A DNA stretch of 64,000 nucleotides. It comes from Pycnococcus provasolii. Lineage: Eukaryota; Chlorophyta; Pseudoscourfieldiophyceae; Pseudoscourfieldiales; Pycnococcaceae. A program made the position numbers and the translations under genes. Location: contig OW568875.1 of assembly GCA_938743325.2 (NCBI GenBank), positions 248,001-312,000 on the forward strand, given 5' to 3'. Positions 47,057 through 56,177 of this stretch are shown here, piece after piece (the first letter of the stretch is position 1; each line of letters begins with the position of its first letter). Below the pieces are notes generated by a model that ran no database searches, was not told the origin of the DNA, and worked only from the letters and a program-made list of their open reading frames with translations.

Positions 47057-48409
47057 TTAAACATGATAATTGTAGTTCTGTGGATGTTGTGATGGTTGTG
47101 ATTGGCTCATGGAGGAGCCACCTGTGCGTGTGAGCGCACCCGTCGTCGCGAACCAGTCTACGAACTCGTCGAACGAAATCTCTCCACTGTGGTCGCGGTC
47201 AAGTGCGTCGATAGCCGCCACGAGTTCAGCACGGCTGAGGCTAATGCCCATCGCAGCAGCGACGCGGCCCATCTCGTACGTTGAGAGCGTCCCGTTGTGA
47301 TCGATATCGTAGAGATCAAACCTTTCTCTGATTTGTTCCACGGTAAGTTGTCCCGGTTCCAACGTGAGCTCTTCCATGATGCGCTTTAATTTGAGCTGCA
47401 CCGTGAAGTGCGTGACCAATCCAAACACACCGGTGACGCCTTCGACGACGATTCCGACGAGGCTCAAAACCTGCCCAGTCGTGTGCGTTCCTGATGTACA
47501 AAGGAATAAGCTGCCAGCAAAGAGATGCAGCGCCGACCTTCCGGAGAGCCGTCTTAGGAAGCGACATTCCTCCTCCACCGTGCTTCGCCAGCGTCGCGGG
47601 AAGCTTCCGACACTCTCGAGCAAAAGCAGCAGAAATCCGATGAGCAACATGTACACTTGAAGCGTTCGATCTGCCCACGACGACGTTCGAAAGATCATGC
47701 TTGTGCAAAGTCCTAAAATTCCCAAAGTGGACGTGTACAGCGCGCTAGCGACGGCAAGCACACGCAGCGGACCAGGGCCCTCGAATACCCACCGCTTGAA
47801 CTGCCCGACGGAACGCACTGACATCACCTCGCGGTAAATGGCGTCCTTGGCCACGGCGCCGTCAGCCTTGGTTGCGCCGCGCGGTACCTGCTGGAAGCGC
47901 GCGGGCGCAGAGACGTCCGCGCCGCTCGTGCTCGGCGGTCTTGTGTATTGCGGTTGTGGATGTGCGTTTTGCTGTCCGTACGGCGAAGGTGGAGGTTGCT
48001 GAGCGTACGAAGGTCTTTGTGCGCTGACACTGAGTGGGCGGTACGGACTCGAGGCGGCGCTGGGTCGGTGGTTCGGCGGCAGTGCCCCGTACCCGTACGG
48101 GCTTGCGGACGTGCTTGCGGAAGACAGCGCGGACGCACGCCTCGTTCCTTCCCACCCCGGCGGCGGCGGCGGCAGCTCGTCGTCGACGAGGTCTGCGAGG
48201 TTGTTGTCGTTGCTGTTATCGTCCATCGTGGAAACTTGCGCGGCGGACGCACGTGGGACAGGCGCCCAGTTGATTCCATTATTTGCCGTGTTTGATGGCG
48301 TTGACGGTATTGATGCGTGAGGGTTAGGTGTTGGTGGCGCCGGAAAGGTGGCGGGAACGGTAGTCGCCACAGCGTGCGCGTTGAACAGCGGATTGTCGCG
48401 GCCGTTCAT
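47057..48409 (-). CDS. COPI-associated four-TM protein with EF-hand pair
   Basis: 450 aa. The N-terminal 190 residues are a disordered Pro/Ser/Gln/Tyr-rich region. Residues about 205-335 contain four hydrophobic helices with the pattern of the COPI-associated family (VLAVASALYTSTLGILGL, QVYMLLIGFLLLLLESVG, a GRSALHLFAGSLFL motif, LSLVGIVVEGVTGVFGLV), a Golgi/ER membrane protein group found in protists and algae. The C-terminus has two calcium-binding EF hands: DIDHNGTLSTYE and DRDHSGEISFDEF, with canonical Asp/Asn/Glu ligands. The combination suggests a calcium-sensitive vesicle-trafficking protein. The fusion of COPI-assoc helices with EF hands is known in some protists, from memory. Confidence 0.8.
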   Translation of the reverse strand: MNGRDNPLFNAHAVATTVPATFPAPPTPNPHASIPSTPSNTANNGINWAPVPRASAAQVSTMDDNSNDNNLADLVDDELPPPPPGWEGTRRASALSSASTSASPYGYGALPPNHRPSAASSPYRPLSVSAQRPSYAQQPPPSPYGQQNAHPQPQYTRPPSTSGADVSAPARFQQVPRGATKADGAVAKDAIYREVMSVRSVGQFKRWVFEGPGPLRVLAVASALYTSTLGILGLCTSMIFRTSSWADRTLQVYMLLIGFLLLLLESVGSFPRRWRSTVEEECRFLRRLSGRSALHLFAGSLFLCTSGTHTTGQVLSLVGIVVEGVTGVFGLVTHFTVQLKLKRIMEELTLEPGQLTVEQIRERFDLYDIDHNGTLSTYEMGRVAAAMGISLSRAELVAAIDALDRDHSGEISFDEFVDWFATTGALTRTGGSSMSQSQPSQHPQNYNYHV

Positions 48410-49221
48410 GAAAATCCCAAAAAGAAAAATCCCAACTGACTGACAGACTGATGAAGCGGAGTTGATGCGGCCGGCACGTGTACACGCAAGTGAGACTAAC
48501 CTTAGACAGGTGGAGGTTATATTTAAGGTTGGGGGAGGTGCTCGTACAGTCTTTCCTCGTCATTTGGTCATTGGGAAGAACGAATGGGGTCCACAGTCCA
48601 CACCTTGCCGGACGTCGGACGAGACTCGCCGAGGGAGACGTTCCTCTTCCTCCCCCTCCAGGTGGTGGTCACCTGACCAGTCTGCCAGTGAGATCTCGCC
48701 GTCGTAAACCTTTACCTGGCCGTCGTGGATCTCACACACAAAACTTGTGGAGGTTATTCCTACACCTTGTGGCAAGGTTTTGGTGAAGACGGTGGTGACT
48801 GGTGAAGACTGAAGAAAAAAGAAGCCAGGTTTTGGAAAGGTGTTTTGGAAGGTGGTGAAGAAGCCAGGTTTTGGAAGGTGGTCAACACTCAACACTCAAC
48901 AAGACACAAGTAAACTTTCCCACCTAAGAAGGTAAGACGAGCGTTGCACCTGATGAGGGTTGGTGTGGCGAAATCTGAACTTATTACCTACTGTATTCTA
49001 TACCATGGTGGAGGTCCATGGTGGAGGTCCATGGTGTAATAGTGACAAACAGTAGTGTGGTAACTTGTATGTAACTTGGTTTTTGACCTTGGTGGATCAA
49101 AGGGGGGGGGGGGGGGGGGGGCCAAACCAAACGCAAATCAAATCTTCCCAATCACCGGGGTTTTCTGTGTGGCGTTTTGGTATGATCGTCCGATTAGTTT
49201 CGTTTTCCACATCAGATCGCG
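48410..49221. other. Divergent spacer with short repeats and poly-G
   Basis: 812 bp between divergent genes. Holds repeated AAGCCAGGTTTTGGAAGGTG units (48822-48890), TGGTGGAGGTCCA repeats (49004-49030) and a poly-G tract. No gene seen. Confidence 0.5.
49102..49121. repeat. Poly-G tract (20 bp) followed by CCAAACCAAAC
   Basis: Twenty G, then CCAAACCAAACGCAAATC. A similar arrangement lies at 53028. Confidence 0.8.
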
Positions 49222-51072
49222 ATGGACGACGCCCACGACGCTGATGCCGCTCATAGTGCGCGTGAGCTTGTCGAGCCTCTGCTGGATGCGGGTGGGGGTG
49301 GTAGGGGTGGTGGTGGTGGTAATGATGGTGATGATGACAATCTTCATCTTCCTGAGGCTGACAACTCCTTGGGCGGGGGACTCCACCTTCATGGTGGTGA
49401 CTTGCTTTCTCCGGCGTCCGTCTCCGCATCACAATCATCGTCAGCGTCGCTTGACCGCTTCTGTGATGACAATGCTGCTGGCGATGGTGGAACCACTCGC
49501 GACAATGCTCACGACGGCGATGACTGCGATCGACGGGGTGGGGATGTCGAAGCGGGTGACGACGAACCCGGCGGCGCGACTGCGACTAACGAGACGGCGG
49601 TGTGGAGCGTACGCGAAGAACTCGCCAGCTTCTGGTTCCTCGGATGGCCCATGGCTGTCTCATTCTTCGCGCGAATGGGTATGGCATCCACAGACTCGTC
49701 GTTCGTGGGACACCTGCACGACGGCAAACACGACGCCGGCGTGTACCTCGCTTCCGCTGCCCTTTCAGACATGGTCACGAGCGTCATGATCGTCCCTCCA
49801 CTCGCATTCAACTCCGTTTTGAACCCACTCTGCGCTCAGGCGAAAGGAACGGGAGAAAATAAAATGGCCGGAGTTTGGCTCATGCTCAGCATCATCTTTC
49901 TCACTCTCTCGTCCGTGCCGTGCGTCGCCGCGTTCTTCTACGTCGAACCCATCCTAAAGCTGTTCGGATTCAGCGCGGACATTTGTCGTCTTGGTGGACT
50001 CTACGCGCGATTCAACGTCGTGTGGCCTATTCCCAACGGCATTTACCAGTGCATGAGGTTCTACGCAAACGGCATCGGCGTGCCACGACCTGCGATGTGG
50101 AACAACATGTTCTGGCTCCTGGGCAATGCCGCGCTCAATTGGCTCTTCGTGTACGGAGGGCCGATGCGATACTTCCCAGAGGATAGGAGGTATTTTGCGC
50201 ACGTCATATCGCATGACGGCATACACCTCCACTGGAAGGGATTCGGCTTCGTGGGAGCCGCCATCAGCTTGTCGTGCTCGCGCACGCTGCAAATGGTCAC
50301 ATACTGGCTGTACTTCTTCGTGTGGAAGAAGATGCACGTTTCCTACTGGCCGGAAAATGGCTGGTCTCCAACAAATTGGTGCAAAGCGAGGTACATTCGC
50401 GAGTACCTGACGCAGGCGGCGCCGCTGATTGGGTCCAACATATTCTCAGTCGTCGTCTTTCAGTCCACAACCGTCTTGATTGCTCAGCTTGGCAAGGCAT
50501 CGGTCGCAGCAAGCAGTGCCATCGGAACGGTCACGATACTATGGGCTGGTGCGATGCAGGCAACCTTTTCCATGGTCACCGCCGTGCGTGTTGGATACCA
50601 CCTCGGCAAGCGCAATCCTGAGGCTGCAAAGCGTACTAGCTTTCTGACACTTAGGCTGATCACTTATGCGTCTCTTGTGGTTGCGCTCATTTATGTGCCG
50701 CTGCGCAGGCAAATCGTCGACATTGCAACGGACGACGATAGCGTCTTGAAAATTGCAGCCCGATGCATACCGGCGGTCGTGCTTAGCTCATACGCCAATC
50801 TCGTTGTGAATTCCTGTACCTCCGGAATCTTCAGCGCGCAAGGTCGCACGTGGCTACAGATGGTGCTGACATTTGGCCTGGAAATTCCCCTTTCCGTCGG
50901 ACTTGTTGCGTACTACGTCATTGGTTGGCATGGTAGCAAAAGTCTTCTTGGCGTGTATTGGCTACAATCTGGCGTTGGTGGTTTTGAGGCTGTAGTCGTG
51001 ATTCTTATACTACTGGCTTCGAACTGGAAGAAATGCAGTGACGAGGCTATAAAGCGGCAGAGATCTGCTTAA
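49222..51072 (+). CDS. MATE-family multidrug and toxin extrusion transporter
   Basis: 616 aa. A 130-residue hydrophilic, Asp/Gly/His-rich N-terminus precedes twelve predicted helices. Recognisable family sequence includes the N-lobe MAVSFFARMGMASTDSSFVGHL, LNPLCAQAKGTGE, the C-lobe SAIGTVTILWAGAMQATF, VRVGYHLGKRNPEAAKR and CTSGIFSAQGRTWLQM, which match the two inverted halves of eukaryotic MATE antiporters (H+ or Na+ coupled). Plant relatives export organic acids, alkaloids or flavonoids at vacuole or plasma membrane. Here between helices 5 and 6 there is a longer loop (residues about 300-335). The substrate is unknown. Kozak context and codon use support the ATG at 49222. Confidence 0.92.
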   Translation: MDDAHDADAAHSARELVEPLLDAGGGGRGGGGGNDGDDDNLHLPEADNSLGGGLHLHGGDLLSPASVSASQSSSASLDRFCDDNAAGDGGTTRDNAHDGDDCDRRGGDVEAGDDEPGGATATNETAVWSVREELASFWFLGWPMAVSFFARMGMASTDSSFVGHLHDGKHDAGVYLASAALSDMVTSVMIVPPLAFNSVLNPLCAQAKGTGENKMAGVWLMLSIIFLTLSSVPCVAAFFYVEPILKLFGFSADICRLGGLYARFNVVWPIPNGIYQCMRFYANGIGVPRPAMWNNMFWLLGNAALNWLFVYGGPMRYFPEDRRYFAHVISHDGIHLHWKGFGFVGAAISLSCSRTLQMVTYWLYFFVWKKMHVSYWPENGWSPTNWCKARYIREYLTQAAPLIGSNIFSVVVFQSTTVLIAQLGKASVAASSAIGTVTILWAGAMQATFSMVTAVRVGYHLGKRNPEAAKRTSFLTLRLITYASLVVALIYVPLRRQIVDIATDDDSVLKIAARCIPAVVLSSYANLVVNSCTSGIFSAQGRTWLQMVLTFGLEIPLSVGLVAYYVIGWHGSKSLLGVYWLQSGVGGFEAVVVILILLASNWKKCSDEAIKRQRSA

Positions 51073-51190
51073 GAAAAACACCGACCGGCCGACCGACCGG
51101 CCGACCGACTGACATTGTTGATTAATATTAATTAATACCTTACACAGTAATAATAGTCTTACATAAATAAATGCTAATCAAGACATCGCC

Positions 51191-52873
51191 TCAGTGGGAC
51201 CCACCGTTCTTCGTAATCATCGTCTTCACGCGCGACAAGGTTATGTAGACAGCCCCTCCAACGAAGGGTACCATCGCACCCATGGCAATCTCTGGCGAAA
51301 ATGGAAGCAGTCCCAGCTGCGCCGCAGCCTTGGCTGCATACCCAAGAATTCCTATCGAATAATAACTCACAGCAACCACGCTGAGACCTTCCACGCACTC
51401 CTGCAGCAGTAACTGTGTTTGAGACGTCGAGCGCAGAGACTCGAGCATTGAGTTGGACTGATGCTGCTGCTCCACCGTCACAGAAGTTCTCATGAGCTCA
51501 GCAGTGAGCTGAGAGCTTTCAATGAGACCGTGAAGTCGCTCAGAGGTTGAGACGAGTGTGCGCATCGCGGGATTCGAATTTGCAAGCAGAAAGGACGACA
51601 TGCTCGGTAATCCTTCCACACGCCCCATGTGAAGATACGTAATCCGATCCTGGACGATCTGAGAGTACGCATTTGACGCATTGAAGCGGTGACTGCTCAT
51701 CGCATTCAACCTCAAAGACTCCGCGCCGATCTGGGTGAGTTTCTGCAGGATCGCGCGTTGGTCGTGCACGCATCGCTTGTCGTTGGACAAGTGGCGACTC
51801 ACCGTTGCATTTACCTGCTGCAATTCAGTGTTCAGCACGTCGACGCGAGGAGAGAGAGCCTGCGCGAACGGCAGTCCCATGAGCGAAAGCACCCTGTACT
51901 TTTCGAGCTCAATCAAGCGCTGCACAACCTTTCCTGCAGCCGTGCGTCGGTTTGGTATGTCGTCCTTTCTTGCGACGACGACAAATCGTATGAAGTCATC
52001 GCTCTGCTGACGAAAGTCGCTGTACGCTCGGAAACGACCTCTGTCAACGTCGCAGCCTGTAATGAATTTCGACCCAGCGAAGTATTTGCCCGCGGATCGT
52101 ATCCCCAGTGGTCCGTCTGGTAGCGTCTCCGTGAGTGCGACGTGCACGGCGGACGTGACGTATCCTGGCAGGTTTGCCATCCAGTGCTTGGGAACGTCCG
52201 TGTTGATGGGCGTGTTGTCGAACGGTCTCGCAAGTTCGTCTTCGTTCTCGATCGGTTTTGCGAGGATGTACGTCTGCACTTCGGTATTTCTTTCCCAGCG
52301 CAGCAGGTTTCCGTTCCCGAGCGTCGCGGAGAAGAACGTGACACCCCGTTCAGGTGGTGTGATTCCGTGGTGCACGCACAGTTCTCGGAGGTGTTTGTAG
52401 TCGCGATCGTAGAGTTCGCTTCGCGACAGGTTCTCCGGTTTCGGCAGTGGGCACTGCACTCCGTCAATGACTTGACTTTTGGAACGTGCGAGCGTTATTG
52501 AGGAGATGACTGATGGCACTTGTGTTCTCATGAACGGCCTTTGGTGCGTGGCACCCGTCGTGGCTGCTCGCAGGTCGTGCTGTATGAGCGGCTGAACCGA
52601 AAGCGATTCTGACCGGCTTAAGGAGGAGGAAGTAGGTCCGGAAGGTGTGGGCGTTGATGATGACGATGGTGACGATGGTGACGTCGTCTCTGCTGGACGA
52701 GCAGCCTCCCACGCACCGAAGAAGCGAGAATGAACGAGTGATTGCGAACTCCCAAAACCAACCCGATCCGTCAAACCAACCAAACCAACCCGCTGAAACG
52801 AAACCAAACCAACTCGCTGAAACCCGCTGAAACGCCGAGGCAAGATGGCTGCCATAGATGCCATAGATGACAT
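51191..52873 (-). CDS. DUF3422-family protein, likely mitochondrial
   Basis: 560 aa from the ATG at 52873 (frame opens at a TTG); further Met at 52864 and 52855. The first ~40 residues are basic, hydroxylated and lack acids, with two copies of FQRVGLV, a mitochondrial-type presequence. The rest covers the whole DUF3422 family: LRELCVHHGITPP, FFSATLGNGNLLRWERNTEVQTY, GSKFITGCDVDRGRFRAYSDF, RTAAGKVVQRLIELEKYRVLSLMGLPFA, then the coiled helical part and two C-terminal hydrophobic segments (VVAVSYYSIGILGYA and AMVPFVGGAVYITL). The family is widespread in proteobacteria and present in some algae and protists; its role is not known. A bacterial origin, perhaps by the mitochondrial route, is likely. 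Confidence 0.85.
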   Translation of the reverse strand: MSSMASMAAILPRRFSGFQRVGLVSFQRVGLVGLTDRVGFGSSQSLVHSRFFGAWEAARPAETTSPSSPSSSSTPTPSGPTSSSLSRSESLSVQPLIQHDLRAATTGATHQRPFMRTQVPSVISSITLARSKSQVIDGVQCPLPKPENLSRSELYDRDYKHLRELCVHHGITPPERGVTFFSATLGNGNLLRWERNTEVQTYILAKPIENEDELARPFDNTPINTDVPKHWMANLPGYVTSAVHVALTETLPDGPLGIRSAGKYFAGSKFITGCDVDRGRFRAYSDFRQQSDDFIRFVVVARKDDIPNRRTAAGKVVQRLIELEKYRVLSLMGLPFAQALSPRVDVLNTELQQVNATVSRHLSNDKRCVHDQRAILQKLTQIGAESLRLNAMSSHRFNASNAYSQIVQDRITYLHMGRVEGLPSMSSFLLANSNPAMRTLVSTSERLHGLIESSQLTAELMRTSVTVEQQHQSNSMLESLRSTSQTQLLLQECVEGLSVVAVSYYSIGILGYAAKAAAQLGLLPFSPEIAMGAMVPFVGGAVYITLSRVKTMITKNGGSH

Positions 52874-53027
52874 GATTATGACGACCAAAGGAGGAAATCG
52901 GATGGGAAAAAATCAGGGATGTGATGTGATGTGATGAAAGGGAAAAAAAACTAAAAAAGTCGGGGGCGGATAACGCAAAAGCACGCACACCGGTGACCTG
53001 TCACCCGGAATTCGGGATTTCAGCCGC

Positions 53028-53050
53028 GGGGGGGGGGGGGGGGGGGGGGG
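53028..53050. repeat. Poly-G tract (23 bp) followed by ACCAAACCAAACCC
   Basis: Twenty-three G, then ACCAAACCAAACCCAAACCC. Same junction type as at 49102. Confidence 0.8.
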
Positions 53051-53098
53051 ACCAAACCAAACCCAAACCCAAAACCAAAACGTGCGGTGGGAAATTAG

Positions 53099-53487
53099 AT
53101 TATCCCCCGTTCAATCGGTAGTTGCCAAAAGACGCATAGTTACACTTTTTCTTACCTGAGTAGTGTGTCCGTCTTTATAACCGGGCCACAGATGGTTCCC
53201 CAAGAACAAACCTTAACAAGGCGTGTCTGTGACATGCCGGTCACCTCACGAGAGAGGAAAGCGGGAAGGGTGGGAGGGTGTGCTCACGAAAGCCGGAATG
53301 GCGTCGCCATACGCGAACGCCTGTCCAGCCCTGAACCAGGGCTGGCCGAGTTTGTGAGCCGTCCAGCGATGGTCCCCCAACAGGAAACCTCGCTGCCCAG
53401 CTAACAGGGTCTCACTGACCCTCATCACTGGAAAACCTACATTACTCCGCAACATCCATTATCCCCCGTTCAATCGGTAGTTGCCAA
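53099..53487. repeat. 30 bp direct repeats flanking a hairpin region
   Basis: ATTATCCCCCGTTCAATCGG and the following TAGTTGCCAA occur identically at 53099-53128 and 53458-53487. Between them are two degenerate copies of GATGGTYCCCCAA..AAACC (53190, 53370) and a perfect 9-bp stem hairpin CCAGCCCTG-aac-CAGGGCTGG (53325-53345). It lies immediately downstream of the recombinase gene and probably is its terminal repeat region. Confidence 0.7.
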
Positions 53488-53537
53488 TTAGAAACAGTGG
53501 TAGGAAGGCGGGGACGGAGGTGGTGTGGATGCACGCA

Positions 53538-54695
53538 TTAGCCAGCAGCATCGCGTAGCCATCCAAAGAAGTAGCGCGCAGCATCAGTAGAGCGCCACGA
53601 GGGGTCGATGTATGCATCTTGCATAACGTCGGAACCGCGAGCCCAGCCACCATATAAGCAGAGCTTGAGGAAATCCTTGCAGACGGCATACGCCGCAGAG
53701 GCAGCACCTGCCCGCAAGGAATGCGAAGTCCATTTGCATCCAGGTGGTGGTTGGTGTCGTGGGGCGAGACGCTTCAGCACCCGCTGAAGCATGTCATCAA
53801 TAGAAGTGGCGAGCCAGCGGCCAGTATCAGATGGAAGTTGCCAAAAGTATTGGCAACGCAGATGGCTGGTGGCTCGAGTGAAAGCGCGGAGCAGTTGGAG
53901 GCAGTCCAATTTATCAGCGCAGTCGATCGTTAAGAGCCTCTTTGTCAGTTTCTTGGATTTGCCCTTGAAATTTCGTTCGACGAAATTTAGTTGCTGCCGT
54001 TCCTCATCAATCCGTAAATCGGGCAGCATCGCATCGGGCCCGCAACGTTGGAGCTGAAACGCAGTGTCCGAACGGTTGAAGAAGAGATAGCTTGTCACCA
54101 GACAAGCGCAATCTCGAAGGAGCTGCAAATCCAAAGAAGGTTGGGCAGCAGCAGCCAATCCACAATGCAAGACTGACTTCATGACGTCAGGAGGGATAGG
54201 CACCCGCTGCAGCGGCAGGTTGGTCGGGTCCGCAAGTTGCTGCTGCTGTTCCCAACCATTTCGGACGAGCCGTAAGTCGTCCGATAGCGCAGGCTGCGGG
54301 AGTCCGCACTGAGCATGCACCGTATTGATTGCTGAAAAATACGGCTGAGCAGTTTCTGCCTGGATTGTACCGAGTTTAGCCAAGTAACTGGCGTAGCGGA
54401 CTACGGTTTCAGGGGCAGCTGGCAGCGGTGACAAGTGGTGCTGCACGCAGAACGATACGAACTTGTCAAATTTGCCACCGTAGCTTTCAATGGAACGCTC
54501 CGCAAGCGAGCCAGTGACGAGCTGCTGGATGTCTGCAGTCTGCGCCGTGTCTCCGTAGTCGATGCCAATGCGAGTGTGCACCGCTGCAGCCCACGGGCCT
54601 TGAGGCGCACTCTCCTTCAGCGTGTATTTCACCTTTGCTTTCCGCGTACGCCGCGGTGGGGCCGGCAGAGGAAGAGGTTCGGCTGTTTGCCCCAA
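53538..54695 (-). CDS. Tyrosine recombinase of a DIRS/Crypton-like element
   Basis: 385 codons, full-length core. The N-terminal SAM-like DNA-binding part has SIESYGGKFDKFVSFCVQHH and ETVVRYASYLAKLGTIQAE; the catalytic part has LFFNRSDTAFQL (first Arg), TSHSLRAGAASAAY (His-x-x-Arg), GGWARGS (Trp/His position) and the nucleophile Tyr in MQDAYIDP. The frame begins at a TTG, so the true start, an upstream exon or a frame break is unresolved; an overlapping frame continues to 54921. It is unlike the two YR fragments at 10864 and 44666, thus a second family. No reverse transcriptase or RNase H is seen beside it, which favours Crypton or a solo copy over DIRS/Ngaro. Flanked downstream by 30 bp direct repeats. 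Confidence 0.8.
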   Translation of the reverse strand: MGQTAEPLPLPAPPRRTRKAKVKYTLKESAPQGPWAAAVHTRIGIDYGDTAQTADIQQLVTGSLAERSIESYGGKFDKFVSFCVQHHLSPLPAAPETVVRYASYLAKLGTIQAETAQPYFSAINTVHAQCGLPQPALSDDLRLVRNGWEQQQQLADPTNLPLQRVPIPPDVMKSVLHCGLAAAAQPSLDLQLLRDCACLVTSYLFFNRSDTAFQLQRCGPDAMLPDLRIDEERQQLNFVERNFKGKSKKLTKRLLTIDCADKLDCLQLLRAFTRATSHLRCQYFWQLPSDTGRWLATSIDDMLQRVLKRLAPRHQPPPGCKWTSHSLRAGAASAAYAVCKDFLKLCLYGGWARGSDVMQDAYIDPSWRSTDAARYFFGWLRDAAG

Positions 54696-55096
54696 GCGCG
54701 CATGCTCTCACCAGCCCTGAAGGACGTGCGACATGCCAGGCGCGTCTCCAAATTCTAAAGGATGCACAACAGGTTGGGTACAACTTCTTCGACAACAATC
54801 GGTATGGGGGGAGATGTGCGGCGCGAGGTACGGATGCCTTAGTTGGCCCGACGGCCGCCTTCGGGCCGCCCCGGGTCAGGCTCCAAAATGAGTACGGTGA
54901 ACCGCCTCGTGTCGGGTGCACGCCAAGTCTTCAAGGACAAGTTAGTTCATAAATGAACGATTGAACAAGGCGGCAACCAATTTGGAAACCTTCTTCGACA
55001 AGCCATCTACCATAACCATGTACGTCGGATCAGGATTTCACGGTGGTGGTGGTGGCATAAACTTTGTACGCTTATTTCTTGCACTGAAATGAGTGC
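54696..55096. other. Region upstream of the recombinase
   Basis: Contains a GC palindrome (GGCCCGACGGCCGCCTTCGGGCC, 54845-54867) and GTTCATAAATGAAC (54944-54957) followed by CGATTGAAC, an inverted match to part of the 30 bp repeat downstream. It may be the other end of the element. Confidence 0.4.
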
Positions 55097-55468
55097 GTGC
55101 CATGTCCATTCGACGGAGAGCACGTGACATCCGCCGACGTCAGTTCGACACTCACGTTCGAGTCGTACCACAGGCACGACCGACGGAGACTGCTCGCCGT
55201 GGCGAACGAAATCGCCCAATACCACCCAATGCAGCATCTGCCGCGGTGGAAAGATATGCCGCTACGGGCTGCCTTCAGCGACCGAGCGGCTGTCGTCAAA
55301 CGATTGCTCCTCGAGTTGCGGCATGCCTCTGGTAGAGCACGAGTCGACACTCGGTTCTTCAGCCGCCTCACGGTTGAGCGACGCAGACACCGCGGCGCCA
55401 AACGGGGTGGTTGTCCCCGAAATCCAACAAATCAAAAGGCCCAAACAAAATCTATCTATCAGATCTGA
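55097..55468 (+). CDS. Doubtful hypothetical protein (123 aa)
   Basis: The frame from the ATG at 55097 gives HDRRRLLAVANEIAQYHP and AAFSDRAAVVKRLLLELRHA, which have helical, gene-like composition, and then turns into a basic tail without clear structure. It could be a gene fragment or part of the neighbouring element. No family recognised. The region after it to 55588 is AT-rich and looks like a promoter for the next gene. Confidence 0.3.
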   Translation: MPCPFDGEHVTSADVSSTLTFESYHRHDRRRLLAVANEIAQYHPMQHLPRWKDMPLRAAFSDRAAVVKRLLLELRHASGRARVDTRFFSRLTVERRRHRGAKRGGCPRNPTNQKAQTKSIYQI

Positions 55469-55588
55469 TCTTTTGGAGTGCTGACCGGGTTTTCTCTCCC
55501 CGGACCCTGATGCCTTATGTTTTCCCATCAGAGGTTTGGTTTTGGGAATCAGTTAACTTGTTCCGAAGAAGGAATCCCTTAGTTTACG

Positions 55589-56134
55589 ATGTCCTCTCCT
55601 CCTCTGTCAAGTACACGCTTGAAAAGTAAGCGTGGTGTGTTTGCGTCACGTACACGTACACGCACTAGTACACGTACTTGTGCGATGGTGTGGCCGTTCT
55701 CCTCTAATAATGATAAGGCCTCGGCCTCCAAAAATAAGGATTTTCGTACGCTCAAACAACAGCGTGATGATGCGTTCGGTGCCACGGCAGAAGAACGCAT
55801 ACGACGTAGTCAGGAGAGACGTGCGGAAACTGCACGCATGATGAAAATGTCAAATGCCGAAAAACGAAAATTCAGAGAAAAGGCGAAACCGGAGCGAGCG
55901 AAAGGGCCGTACCAGGATGAAAAGGAAGGAGGAGGATTCCTGTCGCAAGGATTCTTCATCATTCCCCAGGCGCCATTCGGTAACCCGGAGATGGACGGAG
56001 GAGAGCGATTCGACCTGAAAGGCAAGTACGTCGACGAAGGATGGGTCGACGAGTCGGAGTCGGAGTCGTCCAACTTCTTCTCGAAACTATTCGGCGGCGG
56101 TGGCGGCGGCAAACAGTCGTCGAAGAAAAAGTAA
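55589..56134 (+). CDS. Conserved hypothetical small protein, possibly plastid
   Basis: 181 aa. The first ~32 residues (Ser/Arg/Thr-rich, no acids) resemble a transit peptide; a second Met (MVWPFSS) at 55685 is the alternative start. Then a Lys/Arg/Glu-rich helix, and a C-terminal conserved-looking block GFFIIPQAPFGNPEMDGGER then FDLKGKYVDEGWVDE, followed by an acidic Ser/Glu stretch and FFSKLFGGGGGGK. I recall similar I/V-P-x-x-P-F-G-x-P-x-x-D-x-G-E-R-F-D-L blocks in green algal proteins without known function, but cannot name a family. It is convergent with the GHKL ATPase gene. Confidence 0.65.
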   Translation: MSSPPLSSTRLKSKRGVFASRTRTRTSTRTCAMVWPFSSNNDKASASKNKDFRTLKQQRDDAFGATAEERIRRSQERRAETARMMKMSNAEKRKFREKAKPERAKGPYQDEKEGGGFLSQGFFIIPQAPFGNPEMDGGERFDLKGKYVDEGWVDESESESSNFFSKLFGGGGGGKQSSKKK

Positions 56135-56177
56135 AGAAGAGTATTGTAGATGCTAAATAGTTTGGTTTTACAGTCGC

